A stretch of 64,000 bases of DNA from Oreohelix idahoensis (taxonomy: Eukaryota; Mollusca; Gastropoda; Stylommatophora; Oreohelicidae): assembly GCA_024509875.1 (NCBI GenBank), contig JAMPIV010013744.1, positions 52,501 through 116,500 of the forward strand, written 5' to 3'. The translations under genes were made by a program, and so were the position numbers. The notes beneath the pieces are model-generated. The model had not been told where the DNA came from. It did no database searches and saw nothing but the letters and a program-made list of their open reading frames with translations. Of the stretch, positions 58,020 to 64,000 are shown one piece after another. Every line of letters starts with the position of its first letter. Position 1 is the stretch's first letter.

Positions 58020-58262
58020 CAGAGACAGGTGTCCCTCGCCATTCAGGCAGATACTCGCCGATTTCGGAGGTACCCATTAGAGCTGGGTCGGCTCAGGAGC
58101 CACCAATCCCTGGTCGACGACACTCCTTCAAATGTCCTCGCCAGGTCTCGAGTTAATCCAGTCAAATTCCCGGTCGACGAAAAATCCTCAAATGCCGTCG
58201 CCCGGGTTTGATCCTGAATCACCCGGTCGCCAGGTTGTAACCACTACGCTAGCGCGGCTATC
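58020..58262 (-). repeat. tRNA-derived SINE
   Basis: The minus strand starts GCCGCGCTAGCGTAGTGGTT (A box TAGCGTAGTGG) and has GGATCAAACCC (B box) ~30 bp later, as in RNA polymerase III SINE heads. The body contains a diverged internal direct repeat, TCAAATGCCGTCGCCCGGG and TCAAATGTCCTCGCCAGG, each preceded by GGTCGACGA. Confidence 0.7.
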
Positions 58263-58584
58263 CCCTGAGCTAATGAGCTAGACTTTGCCACGAGCAAAGG
58301 CCTAGGATGCTGAGCACAGGGGAGGTACAGAAAGATACGTCCGCAGACGTTAGTGAAGTCATGGATTGAATTATAGACAAATAAAATGACCCGAAAAGGA
58401 AGGTCGCTCATGATATTCACTGAGAAACCACAGTTTATACAGCAGGAAGAGGTCTCTTGAAGACTTAACCCAGAGATAAGAATTTGGCGTCGACCTACGA
58501 TCAAAATTGACAAAATAATTATGAACTAATCTGTGACTAAACATAAAACTAGAGAAGAACACATATCTCAGACTCAGATTTGTG

Positions 58585-59290
58585 CATTTTTTAAAAATCT
58601 GATGAAAAATATCCCGTTCAGTGTGTGAAGGATTAAAATTAGGATATATAGTGTTGTCAAGTCCAAAAATATGTACAATCGCCGATACGCGACACTGACA
58701 TCATATCCTCTGTTCAATCATTGTAAATTGGGCAAATCAAAATTATTTAATAGTGTGTATGTTTAAAAAAAAAATTAAAAAACAAACAGCAAAACAAAGA
58801 AGACAAAATAATAATAACATAATTTTTTTTTAAAACCAAACACAAACAAGAAATAAGAGGAAGGGTGGTGTAAAGGCTGGCATCCTTGACTGATATTTAA
58901 TCAGCTTTTATTTGTCATAAATAATATATTTTTTAAAAACACCACCAGATCTTCAGCCTAACTGCCGTTTACCCACCAAACACTATATATTAACTTTTGT
59001 TCTAGTTAAATACTGTTTAACTATATTATGAAGTTCCCAAGGTTTGTCTATTCTTAACACCTGTTCTATATTTATGGGTGAATTTGTATCCACCAAATAA
59101 TCTAATATTGGGGTTCTATGTTGCTCATACCCCTTATATTTTAACAAGAAATGTTCTATATTATTGTCTTCAAGACATGCTGCACAGTACGGTTCTTCTA
59201 TTTGAAATAACCTTTTCTCAGGCTGTAGCGTGAGAAATTTTTTATTACTGGATATTTTCAATTCCCTAGATATCTGACATTTTCTTGTTC
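58585..59290 (-). mobile_element. LINE family 3 3' end, minus strand
   Basis: Combines the zinc-motif ORF at 58983-59261 with a 3' UTR whose end (58585-58720) matches 42435-42560 and 39804-39928: GTATCGGC, ACTATATATCCTAATT and GAACGGGATATTTTTCATCA. Confidence 0.7.
58983..59261 (-). CDS. LINE family 3, C-terminal zinc motif, copy 2
   Basis: EEPYCAACLEDNNIEHFLL has the Cys-x2-Cys and His of the 41886 copy, but the final Cys region has become KYKGYE, so two Cys of the motif are lost. The C-terminus VKQYLTRTKVNI is identical in both copies. 5'-truncated. Confidence 0.65.
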   Translation of the reverse strand: MKISSNKKFLTLQPEKRLFQIEEPYCAACLEDNNIEHFLLKYKGYEQHRTPILDYLVDTNSPINIEQVLRIDKPWELHNIVKQYLTRTKVNI

Positions 59291-59357
59291 AGATTTATGC
59301 ATAACAGTAGAAAATGAATAGAGTTCATGAAAATGTGTAGTCAGACGGACCTGTACA

Positions 59358-59360
<3 letters not shown>

Positions 59361-59430
<70 letters not shown>

Positions 59431-59450
59431 GAGTTATATATATATAACTG
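59361..59450. repeat. (TA)n microsatellite
   Basis: About 33 TA units, then a short interruption and more TATATA. Confidence 0.97.
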
Positions 59451-59659
59451 TAGCTAAGAAACTATCACAATAAATAGTTTTTTTTTTTTAAATATACGTA
59501 CACATACACACATTGAGATATGAAAACGTGCGCAAAAATAAGCACCAGAATCTATATATTAAATTTTGAGTCAGGGATAAAGTTAAGACGAAAACCACTA
59601 CAGAGATAAAGAGCCGGAGATAAAGTTAAGACGAAAAAAAACACATACAGAGATACATA

Positions 59660-60033
59660 ATAATAATAATAATAAATTCTTTAAGCACCAAACACGGCGC
59701 ATAAGGCAGAAACCAGTGCTCTCCAGGTTGTTCGTTGTGACGCCACTCCTCTTAGCTCTTGCACATTATTTAGGCCCAACGTTCTTCCTTCTCTTATTAT
59801 TGTTCTTCTGAGTGTTTCTTTTGGTCTTCTTTTTTTCCTCTTACCCTCAGGAACCCAAGTGAGCGCCTGTAGTGGTATTCTGTTGTTTTGCATTCGTAGG
59901 ACATGACCGATATATGACCATCGTCTTTTCCTTATATAATCGGAGACATATTTCTGCCTAGAGTCTTCTCTTATTTGTCGATTAGTCTTGAATTCTTTCC
60001 AACTGATGTTCATGATCCAATTTTAAAAAAAAA
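59660..60033 (-). mobile_element. LINE family 2, short 5'-truncated copy
   Basis: Flanked by the 9-bp target duplication AGATACATA (59651-59659 and 60034-60042). Has the (AAT)n tail and the last 110 codons of RT. Confidence 0.92.
59681..60013 (-). CDS. LINE family 2 C-terminus
   Basis: MNISWKEFKTNRQIREDSRQ to ALCAVFGA, keeping the segment missing from the 54.4 kb copy. No catalytic motif remains. Confidence 0.88.
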   Translation of the reverse strand: MNISWKEFKTNRQIREDSRQKYVSDYIRKRRWSYIGHVLRMQNNRIPLQALTWVPEGKRKKRRPKETLRRTIIREGRTLGLNNVQELRGVASQRTTWRALVSALCAVFGA

Positions 60034-60042
60034 AGATACATA

Positions 60043-60630
60043 GTCGGAGATAAAACTAAAACCAAAAAAAAAAGAAAATAAAACATACAGACATATGCAA
60101 ACAAAAAATAAGCCATTGAGATCAGAAATAACTCAAGAAGTTTATTACATTAGACTGTTTGAAACTCAAGATAAACTCAAGATGCAAAGAAAAGAAGTAG
60201 ATATATAGCGTCTCAAGAAAGATGCCATCAGAGAACTCATACAAGAGAATTAAAGTGAGGTCCAGGAGAGAGATTCAGAGAACAGAGCGGCATTGATAGA
60301 ACTATCAAACAAGGGGATTCGTGTTGTTGTTCACTGAGTGCTACGTGTTTGCTTCCCCCTGCATGTAAGTCAAGTGAGGACGATAAAGCATTGATTACCC
60401 AATTTGAAAAGTTATGAATGATACACCTGTACGAGTCCAGAAGAATGTATACAATTTCTGATTTGTTAGCTTTGCTTGAAAACGGATGTATGGAGCCGTG
60501 TTGGTTATATAATTTATGAGACGTTTGTTTGGAAAGGAGACAAAATATTGAATTACTAAATGGTTGGTTGGTTGTTCGTCCATCACGGGTGATGAAGACC
60601 ACTCTGTTCATCCAATTATTTAAGAATATG
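60043..60630. other. Non-coding DNA, partly LINE 3' tail
   Basis: No gene. The stretch 60560-60630 (GGTCTTCATCACCCGTGATG on the minus strand) is likely the 3' end of the LINE called at 60631. Confidence 0.4.
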
Positions 60631-60920
60631 TTAGGTTAGTCTATGGGTACGAAGGTGACTGAAGAGCCCGATGCGGGCCTGGAAAGATCTTGGACAGTGT
60701 GGGCAGGGAATGTTTGCTTCATGTGAAGGTTTTATTTCACGGTCCTTTCTAGCTTGTCTCCGCTGTTCCGCTGCTGCTCTTCTGGATGATTCGCATGCCG
60801 CTGCACCTTCACGAAGAGATGTGCGCCAAGCAGTTCGGTCTTGCGCAGCAGCTTCCCATGTGTCTGGGTTTATGTCAAAGGTTTTCAATGACGTCTTTAA
60901 CGTGTCTATTACTAAATGAC
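60631..60920 (-). pseudogene. LINE C-terminus with C2H2 zinc finger
   Basis: DTLKTSLKTFDINPDTWEAA, AQDRTAWRTSLREGAAACE and the zinc finger CPHCPRSFQARIGLFSHLRTH-type end are a common LINE C-terminus in marine invertebrates. The open frame runs to 61092 but only this part is recognisable. It is a truncated remnant. Confidence 0.7.
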
Positions 60921-61099
60921 ATACGAACTGAGTAACGTAATGATGGGTGCAATGTTGAGTAGATGAATGAATGAATGAATAATTAGTTTTACGGTGGGTT
61001 TGATACAGTTTTCTCTGTACACAACACTGCCCCCTTTTTACAGAAATAACGTCTTTTTCTTCTTTGGTCCTTGGCCTCAGACTGAAAAGCAATTAGTGA

Positions 61100-61500
61100 C
61101 CATCATGCCTGGTGGTGTCTTGTAAGGCAGCAACAAACTGTCTCCACTTCGCTCGGGCTGCAGCCATCCTTCGTATAGTGCCCGAGCTCTAGTTAATGCT
61201 TAGCATCCCTGCCTCCACTGTTTGCTTGTGGTCGGCCTCTCTTTCACTTTCCTTCTGGAGTCCATAACATGACCGTTCAGGTGATGGTGTCAGGGTCTGT
61301 TATAAGGATGTGGCCAACTCAATTCCAGCGTCTACACGATTGTGTGCATGTCTTCTTGGTGACTCCGAGTCAACACTTCTTGATTGGTAATAGTGTTCTG
61401 CAAGAAAATTTGAAGAATTGTCTTTAGGCAGGTTGTGCGGAAACAGGACAGTGTGGACATTTCTTTTTCTGTAACTCTCCAGCATTCTGCTCCTTATAGA
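61100..61500 (-). pseudogene. LINE RT C-terminus, decayed
   Basis: With frameshifts the minus strand gives GAECWRVTEKEM, TITNQEVLTRSHQEDM, RWNWVGHIL-like and TPEGKRKRGRP-like phrases, then a TRHDGH end. These are the thumb-to-C-terminus blocks of a widespread LINE. Several stops and shifts show it is dead. Confidence 0.6.
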
Positions 61501-61545
61501 AGTACAGAAATTACGAAATTCTTATATATTTTTATGTTAGTGTTT

Positions 61546-62375
61546 GTGCTGTACTGGGAAGATTTCCATATAAGTAATGTGCTGTACTGAGACGTTATTT
61601 TGATTCATGATAATTAATTTTTTTTTTGGGAGGGGTGGAGGGGGGGTGGGGGGGGGCATGTTATGAGAAGAGAAAAGCAAGAATATATCGTAACAACAGG
61701 TAAGATTGAAGGAAACAGAGATAGGGGAAGACAAAGAGAGCAAATACTGGACAGTTTGACATCGTGGCACCGAAAGAAGTCAACAGCAGAACTGAAAAAT
61801 TGTATTGGAGACAGGAAATTGTGAAGAGACATGATCTCCTACGCCACTAGGCATGGTACTTGAAGAAGAAGAAGATGTACTGGTAAGATTTCCATATAAG
61901 TAATGTGCTGTACTGGGAAGATTTCCATAAAAGTAATGTGCTATACTGGGAAGATTTCCATAAAAGTAATGTGCTGTATTGGGAAGATTTCCATAAAAGT
62001 AATGTGCTGTACTGGGAAGATTTCCATATAAGTAATGTGTTGTACTGGGAAGATTTCCATATATGTAATGTGCTGTACTGTGAAGATTTCCATATAAGTA
62101 ATGTGTTGTACTGGGAAGATTTCCATATAAGTAATGTGCTGTACTGGGAAGATTTCCATATAAGTAATGTGCTGTACTGGGAAGATTTCCATATAAGTAA
62201 TGTGCTGTACTGGGAAGATTTCCATGTAAGTAATGTGCTGTACTGGGAAGATTTCCATATAAGTAATGTGCTGTACTGGGAAGATTTCCATGTAAGTAAT
62301 GTGCTGTACTGGGAAGATTTCCATGTAAGTAATGTGCTGTACTGGGAAGATTTTCATATAAGTAATGTGATGCTG
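61546..62375. repeat. 33-bp minisatellite, interrupted
   Basis: About 15 units of 33 bp (GGAAGATTTCCATATAAGTA core) at ~61880-62375 and one or two at 61546-61596, separated by an inserted LINE fragment. Because 33 is a multiple of three, three overlapping ORFs (61905-62381 plus; 61780-62406 and 61941-62426 minus) stay open; they are artefacts. Confidence 0.95.
61597..61871 (+). mobile_element. LINE 3' end inserted in the minisatellite
   Basis: Plus-strand frame 61690-61860 reads GRQREQILDSLTSWHRKKST, CIGDRKL, a TGA in place of Trp, RDMISYATRHGT, then stop and an (AGA)n tail. Flanking TGTACTG on both sides looks like the target duplication. The 5' side has a G-rich tract (61630-61660). Confidence 0.7.
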
Positions 62376-62687
62376 TCTTAAAAGTAATAACACTGACAAA
62401 CAACATTTTTCTTTCTTATATAACAATAAGTGTTCTTAGGTCAGTTTCTTGCGCTGATTTCAAATCTGAAATCCGTTTATCTCTATCACATAGGGTTCTT
62501 AAGATATTTGGGAATAAATACATTTTTGGGAAACCGTTATTTGCTCCGTTTCATTTTTACTATATAACTTATTAAAAATTAATAAAATGCAAAATAATTC
62601 TACTTTTTATACTGCTAAAAGATGCATGACATATGTTACGCTATTTTTCAAATAGTTACTGTATTTTGAAATAATTTTGAGCAAAAT
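62376..62687. other. AT-rich spacer upstream of the Cys-rich gene
   Basis: About 310 bp with no repeat or ORF recognised. Any promoter or 5' UTR for the gene at 62688 would lie here. Confidence 0.4.
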
Positions 62688-63407
62688 ATGGCTTCTAGAA
62701 GTTGTAGAAATTCGGCTGATCTGTTCTGTAACGTGTGCGGATATTTTAGCGATCGTGTTCACCAGAAAAACTTTACACCATTACTAAAGAAAGCATATGA
62801 ACTTTATTTCGATTCGAAAGTTGATGATGCAAATAAATCTTGCAAGCCAAATGCAGTTTGTTCGACTTGTGCAAATACATTGGCAGGTTGGTTACGAAAA
62901 TCGCCGAAGCATAAGTCGATGCCTTTTGGAGTGCCAGTAATATGGCGTGAACCGACAAATCACGCTACTGATTGTTACTTCTGCTTGACTAATATCCATG
63001 GTTTCACTTTTAAAACTAGAAAGTCTGTGGTTTATTCAAATATTGAATCGGTTTCGAAACCAGTGCCTCATGATCCAATCACGTGTCCGATCCCAGTTCC
63101 ACTAGAACAATATCCGTTGGACGTGAATGAACCATCAGAAATTGATAGTTTACCTGCTTTAGAAACTAATTCTGACTCGGATTATATACCGGTGAATGAT
63201 GGTATTCACTTAATTGACCATTCAGAACTTTCAGATCTAATACGTGATCTCGCTCTTACCAAAGGACAAGCGGAATTACTCGGTTCGCGACTCAAAGAAT
63301 GGAATCTTTTAGCGCCCAATACTCCGATATCTAAATTTCGTCATAGACACAGAGAACTTGTTCAATACTTTGAGATGGATGATGACATTTGCTATTGCAA
63401 GATGTAA
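62688..63407 (+). CDS. Unrecognised Cys-rich protein, N-terminal part
   Basis: I cannot name it. It starts MASRSCRNSADLFCNVCGYF. Residues ~14-110 carry paired cysteines (FCNVC, CKPNAVCSTC, CYFC) that look like zinc-binding sites, followed by a Pro/Asp-rich linker and a helical segment (LIRDLALTKGQAELLGSRLK). I recall similar multi-copy hypothetical proteins in arthropods and molluscs, which suggests a mobile or expanded family. The frame breaks at ~63400 and continues in the next ORF. Confidence 0.7.
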   Translation: MASRSCRNSADLFCNVCGYFSDRVHQKNFTPLLKKAYELYFDSKVDDANKSCKPNAVCSTCANTLAGWLRKSPKHKSMPFGVPVIWREPTNHATDCYFCLTNIHGFTFKTRKSVVYSNIESVSKPVPHDPITCPIPVPLEQYPLDVNEPSEIDSLPALETNSDSDYIPVNDGIHLIDHSELSDLIRDLALTKGQAELLGSRLKEWNLLAPNTPISKFRHRHRELVQYFEMDDDICYCKM

Positions 63408-63853
63408 ACGGTCTAATGGTGCCCCTCGGTCATGAGCACATAGTCAACGAATGGCGACTTTTCATCGACTCTTCCAAGACTAGTCTAAAAGCCGTGTTAT
63501 TGCATAACGGAAATTTATTTCCATCAATTCCAGTCGCCTACTCTGTTCATATGAAAGAAACTTATGACAATATGACTATACTTTTGGCAAAAATAAAGTA
63601 CAATGACTACCAATGGCGGATTTGTGGAGACCTAAAGGTCATTGCAATTCTCACAGGCATGCAGACTGGGTATACTAAATTTTGTTGCTTCCTATGTGAA
63701 TGGGACAGCCGCAACAGACAGGAACATTATGCAAGAAAGGTGTGGCCTATCAGGGATCGTATGCAGCTCGGGCATAAAAATGTAATACACGAGCCATTAG
63801 TTAACAAAGACAGCATCATTTTACCACCGATACATAAAAGTTGGGGCTCATGA
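63389..63853 (+). CDS. Unrecognised Cys-rich protein, middle part
   Basis: Continues the preceding protein in another frame. It contains WRLFIDSSKTSLKAVLLHNG, WRICGDLKVIAILTGMQTG and FCCFLCEWDSRNRQ. The Asp in a hydrophobic strand, a later GDLK Asp and a following CxxC loop are reminiscent of RNase H-fold transposases, but this is inference. The start of this ORF is arbitrary; the true frame joins near 63400. Confidence 0.6.
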   Translation: MLLQDVNGLMVPLGHEHIVNEWRLFIDSSKTSLKAVLLHNGNLFPSIPVAYSVHMKETYDNMTILLAKIKYNDYQWRICGDLKVIAILTGMQTGYTKFCCFLCEWDSRNRQEHYARKVWPIRDRMQLGHKNVIHEPLVNKDSIILPPIHKSWGS

Positions 63854-64000
63854 AGAATTTCGTAAAAGCGTTAGATAAAACGAGCAAAGCTTTCACTTAT
63901 CTTCGAGAAAAGTTTCCGCAAGTTAGCTATGCAAAGATAAAGGAAGGTATCTTTGTAGGACCTCAGATTAGGAAAGTTATTGCAGACAAACAATTCAAGA
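63849..64000 (+). CDS. Unrecognised Cys-rich protein, continuing off the window
   Basis: After another shift at ~63840 (ATAAAAGTTGGGG), the frame GLMKNFVKALDKTSKAFTYL and FVGPQIRKVIADKQ runs open to the window end. The C-terminus is outside. Confidence 0.6.

Larger units (their letters stand above)
59570..60100. repeat. ~47-bp tandem repeat split by a LINE
   Basis: Three diverged units around GGAGATAAAGTTAAGACGAA and ACATACAGAGATACATA. The second and third are separated by the 374-bp LINE at 59660-60033. Confidence 0.7.

Noticed and set aside
61780..62426. Long repeat ORFs on both strands
   Set aside because: A 33-bp tandem repeat is a multiple of three and stays open in several frames.

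Overview
This 64 kb window is AT-rich animal DNA made almost entirely of transposable elements and simple repeats. I see no confident host gene, rRNA, functional tRNA or CRISPR array. The LINE families, long-LTR Ty3/gypsy elements, Tigger and Tc1 transposons, and very long (TATC)n and (TA)n tracts suggest a marine invertebrate genome, most likely a mollusc. That assignment is inference from repeat style only.

Layout. 1-8393 is a young Ty3/gypsy element (element A) with about 2.4 kb LTRs. Its gag is split by a 1.3 kb solo LTR with a 5-bp target duplication. It carries protease and integrase but no reverse transcriptase. 8.4-20.7 kb is mostly non-coding: a reverse-oriented LTR, an LTR fragment, a Helitron-like 3' end, and a 2.9 kb LTR sitting inside a putative 1 kb DNA transposon whose long inverted ends carry an irregular GAGCG motif array. 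21.2-37.9 kb is best read as one Ty3/gypsy element (element B) split by an RTE-like LINE (itself split by a second LINE) and by a Tigger transposon. Its pol has integrase upstream of reverse transcriptase and RNase H, the unusual Gmr1-like order.

37.9-47.8 kb holds tandem repeats (36-bp, 25/75-bp, TATC, TA), tRNA-like and LINE 3' fragments and a MITE-like element. 47.8-52.3 kb is a second copy of the first LINE family, split by a 2,028-bp solo LTR with a clean 5-bp duplication. 52.4-54.0 kb is a Tc1-like DD34E transposon with perfect 29-bp inverted repeats. 54.4-57.3 kb is the longest copy of the second LINE family. 57.3-62.4 kb has a tRNA-derived SINE, several LINE 3' ends and a 33-bp minisatellite. 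62.7-64.0 kb is the start of a Cys-rich protein I cannot name, running off the window edge.

The insertions can be ordered by nesting. Many otherwise intact ORFs are broken by single-base shifts, several in homopolymers, so part of the apparent decay may be consensus error.
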